64,000 bases of DNA from Pseudobutyrivibrio ruminis DSM 9787 (GCF_900218035.1 NZ_OBMR01000008.1:182156-246155); one strand, 5' to 3'; positions 18,039-27,634 are shown, numbered from the stretch's first letter. Program-made: numbers and translations. Notes: generated by a model from the sequence alone, not told the origin.

Positions 18039-19709
18039 ATGAAAAAAAGAGTAGTAAGCGCATTATTAATTACTACAATGCTTACCTCTATGTTGGCTGG
18101 ATGCGGCAAAACAGCTGGACATGGTGGAGCAGTTAACGAAGATGGAATCAAAGAATTTACAGCATTCTTTGCAGTTCCAGGTACAGAGATTAATGATGAC
18201 AACGAGATTCAGCAGATTATCGCTGAAAAGACAGGCTGCAAGGTTAAGGAGTCTTGGTTAACAGGTCAGACAGCTGAAGAAGCAGTTGGTACATTTATCG
18301 CTGGTGGCGAGTATCCAGACTTCATTGATGGTGGTGATGGTTCTGTTCAGTTATATGAAGCTGGAGCATTAGTTGCACTTGATGATTATATTGACAATTA
18401 TCCAAACATTAAGGAATTCTTCACAGATCAGGAGTGGGATGCAATTCGTCAGGATGATGGACATATTTACTGGATTCCACAGTTCACAAACATCTATGGT
18501 GAAGAAAGAGAATGTATCCAAAACGGTGAAGCATTCTGGATTCAGACAAGAGTACTTGAGTGGGCAGGATATCCAGAAGTTCACACAATGGATCAGTACT
18601 TCGATTTGATTGAAGCATACAACGAAGCTAACCCAACAATGGAAGATGGTACAGAGAATATTCCTTACACAATTCTTTGTGATGACTGGAGATACTTCTG
18701 TTTGGAAAATGCACCAGAGTTCCTTGATGGTTATCCAAATGATGGTTCTGTAATCGTAGATCCAGAAACAAAGAAGATTATTGATTACAACACAACTGAT
18801 ACAGCTGTTAAGTATTTCAAGAAGTTAAATGAAGAGTACAAGAAGGGTATCGTAGATCAGGAATCATTCACACAGACATATGATGAGTATATCGCAAAGC
18901 TTTCTACAGGTCGTGTTCTTGGTATGATCGACCAGTGGTGGGATTTCGCATACACAGCAGAAGATGCTATTAAGACAGCAGGTCTTGACAAGCAGGGATG
19001 CCAGTACGTTCCACTTCCAATCACAATCGATGAAGGAATGAAGAACCAGTGGCACAACTCAGGCGGAGAGTTAAACGTTTCTTCAGGTCTTGCTATTACA
19101 GTAGATTGTGGTGATGTTGAAGGTGCTCTTCAGTTTGTAAACGACCTTCTTGGTCAGGAAGTACATGATCTTAGATTCTGGGGTGTTGAAGGTGTAGATT
19201 ACAACATCGGTGATGACGGAATGTATACAAGAACTCCAGAGATGCGTACAAATGTTGTAGACGCAGCATACAAGGCTGCTCACATGTGCCCATATTCATA
19301 CTTCCCACAGTGGTTAGGAACTAGCCGTGATGGAAAGAATGCTATGAAGCCAGAAGGACAGGAAGATGAGTTCTATGATGGACTTTCAGATACAGTAAGA
19401 GAGTGCTTCGAAGCATATGGCGCAGAAACATACGTAGAGATGCTTGGTACATCTCCAGCACCAGGACCATGGTATCCAATGTACACATACTCAAATTCAA
19501 TGACAACATCAACACCAGGTGGTACAGCTTGGACACTTATGGGTGAGACAAAACACCAGTATCTTCCAAAGGTTGTAATGGCTGACGATTTCGATGCCGC
19601 TTGGGATGAGTACATGGAAGCATACAATGCATGTCATCCAGAGGATTTTCTCTCTGAGATGCAGACAGAGCTTGATAGAAGAATAGAAGAGGCTGCTAAG
19701 TATGAATAA
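18039..19709 (+). CDS. Extracellular sugar-binding lipoprotein, LplA type
   Basis: A 556-residue solute-binding lipoprotein. The signal peptide MKKRVVSALLITTMLTSM is followed by lipobox LAGC with Cys22. The body is of the large LplA class. An AAGGAGGG site precedes the ATG, and the 3' end overlaps the LplB-type permease gene by 8 bp. Its neighbours (YesMN, GH3, GH43, GH8 Rex) all point to xylo-oligosaccharides as ligand. It is clearly related in architecture to the binding protein at 3360-5018 but differs in sequence. Confidence 0.92.
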   Translation: MKKRVVSALLITTMLTSMLAGCGKTAGHGGAVNEDGIKEFTAFFAVPGTEINDDNEIQQIIAEKTGCKVKESWLTGQTAEEAVGTFIAGGEYPDFIDGGDGSVQLYEAGALVALDDYIDNYPNIKEFFTDQEWDAIRQDDGHIYWIPQFTNIYGEERECIQNGEAFWIQTRVLEWAGYPEVHTMDQYFDLIEAYNEANPTMEDGTENIPYTILCDDWRYFCLENAPEFLDGYPNDGSVIVDPETKKIIDYNTTDTAVKYFKKLNEEYKKGIVDQESFTQTYDEYIAKLSTGRVLGMIDQWWDFAYTAEDAIKTAGLDKQGCQYVPLPITIDEGMKNQWHNSGGELNVSSGLAITVDCGDVEGALQFVNDLLGQEVHDLRFWGVEGVDYNIGDDGMYTRTPEMRTNVVDAAYKAAHMCPYSYFPQWLGTSRDGKNAMKPEGQEDEFYDGLSDTVRECFEAYGAETYVEMLGTSPAPGPWYPMYTYSNSMTTSTPGGTAWTLMGETKHQYLPKVVMADDFDAAWDEYMEAYNACHPEDFLSEMQTELDRRIEEAAKYE

Positions 19710-20619
19710 AAAATCAATTAGCCTAACACAATTAAAACATCAAAAGGTACTTTTGATATGGGCTGCAGTAATAGTTGTATATGGAGTTGTATTCTATTAT
19801 CTACCTCTTGCAGGATGGGTAATGGCATTTCAGGATTACAAACCAGTAACTGGACTATTGCATTCCAAGTTTATAGGCTTTGATAAATTTATTCGCTTGT
19901 TCTCTGATGTCACATTTTTGAGAGTAATTAGAAATACCCTTGCAATGGGTGTTATCAACTTGGCTGTAACATTTTTCATGGCAATCTTATTTGCAATCTT
20001 GCTAAATGAGATTGCCTGCCAAGGTGGCAAAAAGGTTGTTCAAACAATTTCTTACCTTCCACATTTCCTTTCTTGGATTATTGTTACAGGAATTCTTCAT
20101 GATGCACTTTCAGGAACAGGAATTATTAATCAGTTGCTTTTAAACTTTAATTTAGTGGAACAGCCAATCAACTTTTTTGCCCACGAAAAATATTTCTGGC
20201 CTATCGTTGCATTTGCAAATGTATGGAAGGAAACAGGATGGAATGCCATCATTTATTTGGCAGCTATCACAGCTATCGATCCTTCTTTGTATGAAGCAGC
20301 AGCAATCGATGGAGCTGGAAGATGGGCAAAAATAAAGCATGTTACTTTGCCAGGAATTAAACCTACAATCATGATTTTACTTCTGATGAACATCGGAAAT
20401 GTGTTGAATGCAGGATTTGAAATTCAGTACTTACTTGGAAATGGCCTTGTTGTAAATGTATCCCAGACAATTGATATTTACGTATTGAAATGGGGTATCA
20501 GCCAGGGCGATTATGCAATCGGTACTGCAGCAGGTATTTTCAAGAGTGTAGTAAGTATAGTGTTGATTGTAATTTGTAACCGAATTGCAAAACGACATGG
20601 TGAAGAAAGATTATTCTAA
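19702..20619 (+). CDS. Carbohydrate ABC transporter permease, LplB type
   Basis: A 305-residue membrane permease with about six helices and the EAA loop SLYEAAAIDGAGRWAKIKHVTLPGI. Its ATG lies 8 bp inside the end of the binding protein gene, so translation is coupled. With the next gene it forms the membrane channel of a xylo-oligosaccharide importer. No cognate ATPase lies nearby, as is usual for this class. Confidence 0.92.
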   Translation: MNKKSISLTQLKHQKVLLIWAAVIVVYGVVFYYLPLAGWVMAFQDYKPVTGLLHSKFIGFDKFIRLFSDVTFLRVIRNTLAMGVINLAVTFFMAILFAILLNEIACQGGKKVVQTISYLPHFLSWIIVTGILHDALSGTGIINQLLLNFNLVEQPINFFAHEKYFWPIVAFANVWKETGWNAIIYLAAITAIDPSLYEAAAIDGAGRWAKIKHVTLPGIKPTIMILLLMNIGNVLNAGFEIQYLLGNGLVVNVSQTIDIYVLKWGISQGDYAIGTAAGIFKSVVSIVLIVICNRIAKRHGEERLF

Positions 20620-20631
20620 GGGGGCTAGGCA

Positions 20632-21528
20632 ATGAATAAGAAAAAGAGAAAGAAGATTTCTGGTGCCGATTTGGCCTTTAGAATATTCAATACAATTTTC
20701 ATGATTGCTTTCGTAGTAATCACCCTTTATCCGGTATTGAATACTTTAGCAATTTCTTTGAATGACGGTACTGATGCATTAAGAGGTGGAATTTATTTAT
20801 GGCCACGTGTATTTACTTGGAAGAATTACACCACAGTACTTCAGAAGGATAATCTGATTACAGGTGCATTTATCACTGTTGCAAGAACAATTATTGGAAC
20901 ATTTTTAGCTTTAGTATCAAATGCGATTTTAGCGTTTATTGTAAGTAGAAAAGATTTTATATTTGCCAAACAAGTATCCTTATTTTGGGTAATAACAATG
21001 TATGTTAATGGCGGACTTATTCCAACCTTTCTCCTATATAAGTCACTTGGCTTAACTAACAGTTTTGCAGTCTATGTAATACCAGGAATGATTTCTGCTT
21101 TTAACATGCTTGTTATTAGAACCTACATGAAGGGTATTCCAGATAGTTTGGAAGAGTCAGCACAGTTGGACGGAGCGGGCTATACAACAATTTTCCTAAA
21201 GATAATATCTCCTCTGTGTAAGCCTGTTTATGCAACTGTCGCTCTTTTCGTAGCTGTTGGTCAGTGGAACTCTTGGTTCGATGCAATGCTCTATAACAGA
21301 ATGAGTGATGACTTAACAACATTGCAGTACGAATTAATGAAACTCCTTTCCTCTGTAACCAACCAAAGCTCGTCTGCTGAGTCTATGAAGAATTCTAACG
21401 GCTCCGTAACTCCAACATCCGTTAGAGCAGCAGCGACAATTATCACAATGCTTCCTATAATTTGCATTTATCCATTCCTTCAGAAATACTTCGTAACTGG
21501 ACTGACACTTGGAGGCGTAAAGGAATAA
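20632..21528 (+). CDS. Carbohydrate ABC transporter permease, LplC type
   Basis: A 298-residue permease. A basic N-terminal tail (MNKKKRKK) is followed by a transmembrane helix. The EAA loop is SLEESAQLDGAGYTTIFLKI, and the C-terminal YPFLQKYFVTGLTLGGVKE is typical of LplC proteins. It starts 12 bp after its partner, behind a GGGGG-containing ribosome site, and is followed 7 bp later by the GH8 gene. In the loop, 'EES' replaces the more common 'EAA', a conservative change. Confidence 0.92.
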   Translation: MNKKKRKKISGADLAFRIFNTIFMIAFVVITLYPVLNTLAISLNDGTDALRGGIYLWPRVFTWKNYTTVLQKDNLITGAFITVARTIIGTFLALVSNAILAFIVSRKDFIFAKQVSLFWVITMYVNGGLIPTFLLYKSLGLTNSFAVYVIPGMISAFNMLVIRTYMKGIPDSLEESAQLDGAGYTTIFLKIISPLCKPVYATVALFVAVGQWNSWFDAMLYNRMSDDLTTLQYELMKLLSSVTNQSSSAESMKNSNGSVTPTSVRAAATIITMLPIICIYPFLQKYFVTGLTLGGVKE

Positions 21529-21535
21529 AGGCATC

Positions 21536-22663
21536 ATGAGAAACGTATTTTTAGAAATAGGAAAAACAGGGGAAGAAATAAATGCCAGAGTAGAAGAGAC
21601 ATTTAATGAGATTTTCTATGGCAATGACAAATTCTTTTACACAACTGATGATCAGACTATGGGGTATCTTGTTGATACAGGAAACAACGACACCAGAACT
21701 GAAGGCATTTCATATGGCATGATGATATGTGTTCAGATGGATAAGAAGAAGGAGTTTGATCTACTTTGGAACTGGGCCATGACAAACATGCATTTAAGCC
21801 AGGGAGAAAACAAAGGATATTTTGCCTGGTCCATTGGAACAAATGGCGAGAAATATTCTGATGGCCCAGCTCCAGATGGTGAAGAATTTTTCGCTATGGC
21901 CCTTATTTTTGCGAGTCATAGATGGGGAGATGGGATTGGAATATATAACTATAGCCACATGGCTAAGGAACTTCTGAAAACCTGTATTCATCACGAAGAG
22001 CTTTATGGTGGTCACAACATGTGGAGTGATGAAGGCTTGATTAAGTTTGTGCCAGGCTTAGAGTTTACAGATCCATCATATCATCTGCCTCATTTTTACG
22101 AGTTGTTCGCAGAAAACTGCTATCCAGAGGATAAGGCGTTTTGGAAGAAGGCGGCTCAGGCTAGCAGGGATTTCCTTAAGATAGCCTGTCATCCATCAAC
22201 TGGACTTTCTCCAGAGTATAGCTTTTACGACGGAACACCATATCCTGATGATGGAAACTTTGGTGGTAGACATGATTGGTTTTACAGTGATGCCTACAGA
22301 ACTATTGCAAATATCGGCTTGAGTTATGAATGGACGAAAGATGATGCGGTAGACAAAGACTTTTTACAGTGGAGTAGAAATACAGCAAACAATCTACAAA
22401 ACTTCTTCTACACACTGCCAGAAGACAACAACCGTGGAATCTATGCAATAGACGGAACACCTATTGAAGGCAAGGCACTTCACCCAGTGGGACTTACTGC
22501 CACCATTGCTCAGGCAAGCTTAGCTTCTGACAATCAGTGGAGTCTCAAAGCAGTAGAAGATTTTTGGAACACTCCTCTTAGGACCGGCGATAGAAGATAC
22601 TATGACAATTGTCTTTACATGTTTGCTATGCTGGCGCTGAGTGGAAATTATAAAAAGTGGTAA
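21536..22663 (+). CDS. GH8 reducing-end xylose-releasing exo-oligoxylanase (Rex)
   Basis: A 375-residue GH8 enzyme of the (alpha/alpha)6-barrel fold. The likely general acid is Glu56 in NNDTRTEGISYGMMI, and the likely base is Asp252 in HDWFYSDAYRTIANIG. The overall pattern (TDDQTMGYLVDTGNNDTRTEG, NKGYFAWSIG, PAPDGEEFFAMALIFAS) matches Rex enzymes, which remove xylose from the reducing end of xylo-oligosaccharides, rather than GH8 endoglucanases. There is no signal peptide, so it acts in the cytosol. It complements the non-reducing-end GH3 and GH43 enzymes of the same locus. It is the last gene before a convergent terminator. Confidence 0.92.
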   Translation: MRNVFLEIGKTGEEINARVEETFNEIFYGNDKFFYTTDDQTMGYLVDTGNNDTRTEGISYGMMICVQMDKKKEFDLLWNWAMTNMHLSQGENKGYFAWSIGTNGEKYSDGPAPDGEEFFAMALIFASHRWGDGIGIYNYSHMAKELLKTCIHHEELYGGHNMWSDEGLIKFVPGLEFTDPSYHLPHFYELFAENCYPEDKAFWKKAAQASRDFLKIACHPSTGLSPEYSFYDGTPYPDDGNFGGRHDWFYSDAYRTIANIGLSYEWTKDDAVDKDFLQWSRNTANNLQNFFYTLPEDNNRGIYAIDGTPIEGKALHPVGLTATIAQASLASDNQWSLKAVEDFWNTPLRTGDRRYYDNCLYMFAMLALSGNYKKW

Positions 22664-22668
22664 AAAAG

Positions 22669-22697
22669 ACCCAGCTTACACTAGGTGTGAGCTGGGT
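22669..22697. terminator. Convergent terminator between the GH8 and AraC genes
   Basis: ACCCAGCTTACAC (22669-22681) pairs with GTGTGAGCTGGGT (22685-22697) with one G-T pair. The minus strand has a clean T6 tract after the stem (AAAAAA at 22662-22667); the plus strand tail is only T-rich. It can serve both the GH8 operon and the AraC gene. Confidence 0.8.
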
Positions 22698-23752
22698 TAT
22701 CTATTTCTGTTTGATGCAGACTGTTTTCTAAAAGCTGATGGAGTCATGCCTGTGTGTTTTTTAAACTGACGAATATAATGTTCTGAAGTATCATAGCCGA
22801 TCGCTTCCGCTATTGTTGCTACAGACATTGTGGAGTTTGCAAGCAAATCCTGTGAGTGTTCTATTCTTACAGTTCTAAGAATCTCAGTATAATTCATACC
22901 CGTCAATTCCTTTATCAAACGAGAGGTATATTCATTTGAGTAATGGAACTTCTTAGCTAAATCTGAAAGAGTAATCTCTTTATAATTCTCCTGAATGTAT
23001 TGAATAAGAGCGTATCTTTGAACATCAACTCTACTGTCGAATAATGGCATTTGTACTGATTCAGAGTAGTTTCTGATAATCATGTAAAAATCCAATAGCA
23101 GAGTATTGGTTATTGCTTGATAGTAGTATTCTTGCTTGTTTGTGCTTTCTGCCAACATCCATATAAAAGATGTATTTAATGATTCATCGCTGCCAGTTCT
23201 AAACATAATATAATCATTTGCTTTTTTAGCGTAAATATTGTTTAGAAAGAATGATGAAAGAATATTTGGTGTATTCAAAAAGCCATAAAACATGGAGTGT
23301 AAAGTATCTTTTCTAAGCATAATATTGATGGCGATTGTGTCGTCAAAAATGGAAATAGAATGCTTGATACCTGGAGGAATTATGCAAAAATCTCCTGTTC
23401 GCATATTGATAGTGCTTCCTGATATTTCTTGGGTGCATTGTCCGTCAAAAATATAAGTGATTTCAAAGAAAGTATGACTATGTTCAATGGCAGGACTATA
23501 TCTTTCGTGCTTCTGCACAACAATACTGTCGTTATTTGACAAGTCAAAGAAAAATGAATCCTCGAAAACTTCGGGAATGGTTTCCTCTATCTCCAAAATC
23601 AACAAATGCTTTTTGAAAACCTCATCCATATTCAGATTAGCAAGAAACTTGTTAAGTTCTTTCTGGTTGCTTCTTGCTAAGTAATATTCTTTATAGAATT
23701 TTTCTGTTTCCGTCATATCGTAGATATGCTGTCTTAATGCTTTTGCGTCCAT
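22697..23752 (-). CDS. AraC-family transcriptional regulator with cupin-like sensor
   Basis: A 351-residue regulator. The N-terminal half carries a cupin-type sugar-sensing domain (HSHTFFEITYIFDGQCTQEI, GDFCIIPPGIKHSI). The last ~100 residues form an AraC double HTH (EITLSDLAKKFHYSNEYTSRLIKEL and MSVATIAEAIGYDTSEHYIRQFKKHTGMTPSAFRK). It is divergent from the ABC transporter/GH78-like/GH3/pgmB operon, with repeated ATCAAAAAA motifs in the intergenic region, so it probably activates that operon. The inducer is unknown; a rhamnose-containing glycoside or a product of it is a reasonable guess. Confidence 0.9.
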   Translation of the reverse strand: MDAKALRQHIYDMTETEKFYKEYYLARSNQKELNKFLANLNMDEVFKKHLLILEIEETIPEVFEDSFFFDLSNNDSIVVQKHERYSPAIEHSHTFFEITYIFDGQCTQEISGSTINMRTGDFCIIPPGIKHSISIFDDTIAINIMLRKDTLHSMFYGFLNTPNILSSFFLNNIYAKKANDYIMFRTGSDESLNTSFIWMLAESTNKQEYYYQAITNTLLLDFYMIIRNYSESVQMPLFDSRVDVQRYALIQYIQENYKEITLSDLAKKFHYSNEYTSRLIKELTGMNYTEILRTVRIEHSQDLLANSTMSVATIAEAIGYDTSEHYIRQFKKHTGMTPSAFRKQSASNRNR

Positions 23753-23766
23753 GGAAAAGATAATAT

Positions 23767-23890
23767 ATCAAAAAAAATCACATGTCAAAATAAATCATAT
23801 TTATACCATCAAAAAATTATATACATCAAAAAACATCAATAGACTTGAACAATATTGTTAATTATCGAAGGGCAAAAATGAATCTATAAT
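23767..23890 (+). promoter_or_regulatory. Divergent control region with ATCAAAAAA repeats and weak-35 promoter
   Basis: ATCAAAAAA occurs at 23767, 23808 and 23825, all in the same orientation. A good -10, TATAAT (23885-23890), has only a poor -35 (TTATCG, 23862-23867, 17-bp spacing), as expected for an activator-dependent promoter. The repeats lie about 35-100 bp upstream of the -35. Binding by the adjacent AraC protein is an inference. Confidence 0.5.
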
Positions 23891-23923
23891 CAACCTGCAA
23901 GTTAAGTAAGGAGAAAGGTGTTG

Positions 23924-25432
23924 ATGATTATGAGTGAACCAATACTTGAAATGAAAAATATTTCAAAAAGGTTTGGTAGCGTTGTAGCCCTTGATGATGT
24001 TTCACTTACAGTTTATCCAGGTGAGATAAGAGGTCTTATTGGAGAAAACGGTTCGGGAAAATCAACTATATCCTCTATAGCTGCTGGTATGCAGAAGGCA
24101 AATGAGGGCCAGATGATTTTCAAGAACAAAGAGTGGAATCCAGAGAGCATGATAGATGCCTTAACGGGTGGAATTGGTATGGTTGTTCAGGAAAGCGGTA
24201 CTATTGCCGGAATAACTGTAGCAGAAAACATTTTCTTAGCAGAGTTAAAGCTTTTTAAAAATAAGTTTGGAATTGTTGATAAGAAAAAGCTTTATGAAGA
24301 AGCTAATAAGGTTTTACAGGAAATTGGAATCAAAAATGTAAAGGCTAGTGACTTAATGGGAAGTCTTGATTTCCAGGAAAGAAAGCTTGTTGAAATTGCG
24401 AAAGTCATGATGAAAAAGCCTGACATTTTAGTAATAGATGAGACTAGTACAGCATTGTCACATGATGGAAGAACATTGATGTATGGACTTATCAAAAGAC
24501 TTAAAAGCGAGAATAAATCAGTTATTTTTATTTCCCATGATTTAGAAGAAATCACTACTGTTTGCGACACATTGACAGTGCTTCGCGATGGTAAGTTGAT
24601 TAGAACATTTGAAAAAGAAGAATTCGATGACGATTTAATCCGAACAAGCATGATTGGACGTGAGCTTCAGGGGGATTATTACAGAACTGACTTCGAAGCT
24701 ACTTCTCAGGAAGAGGTTGCATTAGAAGGCAAGAATATCAATTACGGCGACAAAATAAAGAATGTTAACATCAGTCTCCACAAAGGCGAGATAGTTGGAA
24801 TTGGAGGCCTTTCAACATGTGGAATGCACTATTTAGGGGAAGCTCTTTTCGGAGCATTGGAACTTGATGGTGGACAGGTGATTACAGAATCTGGCAAGGA
24901 AATCAAAAGCTGTCATAATGCTGTATCTCAAAAGATTGGATATGTATCAAAGGACAGAGATACAAAGTCCCTTTGTTTGGAAGCCAGCATCAAAGACAAC
25001 ATCGCTATTGCAGGAATGAATATTTTCAAAAATAACGCTGGCATGATTACAGAAAAGAATGAGAAGGATTATGTACAGAAACAGGTTAACGATCTTTCCA
25101 TAAAGTGTAGTGACATGAATCAGCAGGTAAGCCAGTTATCTGGTGGAAACAAGCAGAAGGTTGTTTTTGGAAAATGGATTGGATGCGACAGTGAAATTCT
25201 CATTCTAGATTGTCCAACACGTGGCGTTGACATCGGCGTAAAACAGGCTATGTACCAGCTGATGATAAAGCTTAAAAAACAGGGAAAAGCAATTCTTATG
25301 ATAAGTGAAGAGCTTCCAGAATTGCTGGGAATGAGCGATAGAGTCCTGATTATGAAGGACGGAGAAATAACAAAAGAATTCAATCGTAGCAAAGATTTGT
25401 CTGAAGCAGACGTTATTGGCTACATGATATAG
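23924..25432 (+). CDS. Sugar ABC transporter ATP-binding protein (RbsA/MglA type, two ABC domains)
   Basis: A ~502-residue tandem ATPase. The first domain has Walker A GENGSGKST and a modified signature region (LMGSLDFQERKLVEIAKVMMKKPDILVIDETST). The second has the C-terminal LSGGNKQKVVFGKWIGCDSEILILDCPTRGVDIG block, with a degenerate Walker A as is normal for RbsA/MglA proteins. AAGGAG at 23908-23913 lies 10 nt from the ATG at 23924; in-frame GTG (23918) and ATG (23930) are alternatives. It energises uptake through the two RbsC-type permeases downstream. Confidence 0.93.
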   Translation: MIMSEPILEMKNISKRFGSVVALDDVSLTVYPGEIRGLIGENGSGKSTISSIAAGMQKANEGQMIFKNKEWNPESMIDALTGGIGMVVQESGTIAGITVAENIFLAELKLFKNKFGIVDKKKLYEEANKVLQEIGIKNVKASDLMGSLDFQERKLVEIAKVMMKKPDILVIDETSTALSHDGRTLMYGLIKRLKSENKSVIFISHDLEEITTVCDTLTVLRDGKLIRTFEKEEFDDDLIRTSMIGRELQGDYYRTDFEATSQEEVALEGKNINYGDKIKNVNISLHKGEIVGIGGLSTCGMHYLGEALFGALELDGGQVITESGKEIKSCHNAVSQKIGYVSKDRDTKSLCLEASIKDNIAIAGMNIFKNNAGMITEKNEKDYVQKQVNDLSIKCSDMNQQVSQLSGGNKQKVVFGKWIGCDSEILILDCPTRGVDIGVKQAMYQLMIKLKKQGKAILMISEELPELLGMSDRVLIMKDGEITKEFNRSKDLSEADVIGYMI

Positions 25433-25442
25433 GAGGTACGCT

Positions 25443-26423
25443 GTGAGTAAACTTAAGAAATTCAAAAATACTCAAATGCTTATAGCTACATTGCCATTGG
25501 TAGCGCTGATTGCTTTGTTTTTTATCTTTTGCGGAGTTATTCAAACATACGGCTATAGGCTTGATATGTATTTACAAATCGTTTTCAACGAGGCGGTAGT
25601 TCTTGCGGTTGTAGCAACAGGAGCAATTTTTATTTACACCTTAGGAACATTTGATATTAGCCTTGGTGCATCTACTCTTTTTGCAGCGACCCTTGGTGTT
25701 ACTGTTTACAACAAGACAGAAAGCCTTGCACTTATGATTCTTGTTTTGTTTGCAACAGGTATTGCTTGCTCACTGTTTAATTCAGTTTTGGCATCAGTAT
25801 TTAACATACCTGCATTCGTAACAACTGTTGCTATGATGTCAGTTTTGTCGGCAATAGCATCTCAGATTATTACAACAGATGGTGGTGCTCTCGGTGGAAT
25901 CAGTATTCCTTCAAGCGTTGTAAAGCCTTATTCAGGAATCGGATTTAAAGCAATGCTCTTAATTATATATTTTGCAGTTTGTTTCTATGTTTTCCAGTTA
26001 ACAAAAACTGGTAGAAGAATGAAGTTTATAGGTGGTAATCCACTATGTGCTTCACTTACAGGAATTAAAGCAAACAAGTATACAATTATCGCATTTACGA
26101 TGGCAGGAATTGGTGTAGGTCTCGGGGCATTTCTTACTCTTACCTATACACCATCAGTTACAACACAAACAGCATCAAGCATTGGAATGAATATTTTCAT
26201 TGCAATCGTATTTGGAGGAATGCCTATTTCAGGTGGCCCTCGTTCAAAAATCTATGCAGCCTTGGTTGGTGGATTTTCCTACATGCTACTGAATGACATT
26301 TTGGAAATTGTTATTGATAGTAGCGCGGCATATGGAATTACTCAGGTGATATCTGCTTTATTCTTTATGGCAGTTGTATACATAACAAGTATGAACTACC
26401 GTACTCAGGCATTGCCAAGATAA
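25443..26423 (+). CDS. Sugar ABC transporter permease (RbsC type)
   Basis: A 326-residue permease of the BPD_transp_2 family with about eight to ten hydrophobic segments. Signature stretches include GTFDISLGASTLFAATLGV and GGNPLCASLTGIKANKYTIIAFTMAGIGVGLGA. It begins with GTG, seven bases downstream of a TAGGAGG site that overlaps the end of the ATPase gene. It is one of two different permeases in the operon and likely pairs with the one at 27651-28631 as a heterodimer, as in YtfT/YjfF-type importers. Confidence 0.9.
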   Translation: MSKLKKFKNTQMLIATLPLVALIALFFIFCGVIQTYGYRLDMYLQIVFNEAVVLAVVATGAIFIYTLGTFDISLGASTLFAATLGVTVYNKTESLALMILVLFATGIACSLFNSVLASVFNIPAFVTTVAMMSVLSAIASQIITTDGGALGGISIPSSVVKPYSGIGFKAMLLIIYFAVCFYVFQLTKTGRRMKFIGGNPLCASLTGIKANKYTIIAFTMAGIGVGLGAFLTLTYTPSVTTQTASSIGMNIFIAIVFGGMPISGGPRSKIYAALVGGFSYMLLNDILEIVIDSSAAYGITQVISALFFMAVVYITSMNYRTQALPR

Positions 26424-26430
26424 AGGTACC

Positions 26431-26446
26431 AACTGCTTTGGCAGTT
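26431..26446 (+). other. Intercistronic stem-loop before the binding-protein gene
   Basis: AACTGC (26431-26436) and GCAGTT (26441-26446) form a perfect 6-bp stem with loop TTTG. There is no T tract. Such stem-loops between permease and binding-protein genes often set RNA stability and raise the relative expression of the binding protein; that role is inferred. Confidence 0.4.
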
Positions 26447-26479
26447 AAAAATAATGGTTAATTATGGAGGGATTTGAAG

Positions 26480-27634
26480 ATGAAAAAAAGATTTGCAAAA
26501 CTCATTAGCTTAGCACTTGTTGGTGTAATGAGCGCTGGTGTTTTGGCAGGATGCGGAAATTCTAAGGACACAGCATCTGCATCAAAGGACGGGGTTAAAA
26601 TTGGTGTTCTCGTAGCTGATGTAAGTGGTGAGGAGGCTCTTGGTTTCAGAAACTATTATGAAGAGTATATTCAGAACAACTATGACGTAACTTTCGAATA
26701 TACAGATGCTCTTGAAAGTGCAGAAGATGAGAAGGCTGCAATTGAGAAATTTGCATCTAAGGGATATGACGCAATCATTTCTCTTTCAAGCTCAGATAGA
26801 GCACAGCAGATTGAGACATGTGAAGAATATGGTGTTTACTATGCAATCGCATCAGGCGTTCTTGATGAGGAGCAGTATGAACAGTACAAGGGATATGAGC
26901 ATTTTGTAGGACAGATTGGGCCTTCAAACGAAACAGAGTTTGAAGCTGGCAAGGCTATGGGCGAGTACTACAAGGAGCAGGGAATTAGCACAGTTGCAAT
27001 TTACGGCGCATTCATTCCAAATCCAATGCATGTATATCGTGCAGCAGGAATCATTGCAGGACTTGGTGATACATACGGTGGAACAGATGATATGAACGGC
27101 ATGATCGGTCAGATTTTTGGAGATCAGGCTGTTGACCCATCAAAGATTGAAGGCGATGTAGAGGTAGTTGCTTACCTTCAGGGATATGGTGATACAACTA
27201 CAGATGAGCTTAATGCAGCAATCCAGAAGGCTCCAGAAGCTTTCTTATCAGTTGGTATGGCTACAACATTCTTTGCTCAGACATTAGCTCAGAATGATAT
27301 TCAGTTTGCTGATATTGATTCATTTACAGAAATGAATTTGGATTCTATGACAAATGGAACACTTACATATCTTGCTGGTAAGTATTCTTCATCAATTGGA
27401 CCTGTATTTGCACTTGTTATGAATGCAGTAAATGGAAATGTAATCCGTGACAATGATGGAAATGCAGTTTCATTAAGTCAGGGATACCTTGTAGCAACAG
27501 ATGTTGATTCGTTCAACGAATATTATGTAACAGACAATGGCGATACACCAATTTTTGATAAGGAATCACTTGATACAATCATCGGTGATGCAGTTACTTA
27601 TGATGATGTAAAGGCTCTCGTAGAGTCAAAATAG
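26480..27634 (+). CDS. Sugar-binding lipoprotein of an Rbs/Mgl-type ABC transporter
   Basis: A ~384-residue periplasmic-binding-protein-like lipoprotein of the ribose/galactose class. The signal peptide MKKRFAKLISLALVGVMSAGV is followed by lipobox LAGC, and the mature part begins with VKIGVLVADVSGEEALGF. GGAGG (26466-26470) is 9 nt from the ATG at 26480, which is better placed than the in-frame TTG at 26474. Unusually, the gene lies between the two permease genes. The ligand cannot be read from the sequence; the downstream GH78-like and GH3 enzymes suggest a small rhamnose- or glucose-containing glycoside. Confidence 0.9.
   Translation: MKKRFAKLISLALVGVMSAGVLAGCGNSKDTASASKDGVKIGVLVADVSGEEALGFRNYYEEYIQNNYDVTFEYTDALESAEDEKAAIEKFASKGYDAIISLSSSDRAQQIETCEEYGVYYAIASGVLDEEQYEQYKGYEHFVGQIGPSNETEFEAGKAMGEYYKEQGISTVAIYGAFIPNPMHVYRAAGIIAGLGDTYGGTDDMNGMIGQIFGDQAVDPSKIEGDVEVVAYLQGYGDTTTDELNAAIQKAPEAFLSVGMATTFFAQTLAQNDIQFADIDSFTEMNLDSMTNGTLTYLAGKYSSSIGPVFALVMNAVNGNVIRDNDGNAVSLSQGYLVATDVDSFNEYYVTDNGDTPIFDKESLDTIIGDAVTYDDVKALVESK

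Noticed and set aside
20620..22663. GH8 protein as cellulase or endoxylanase
   Set aside because: It has no signal peptide, its motif pattern matches Rex enzymes, and it is in an operon for imported oligosaccharides.
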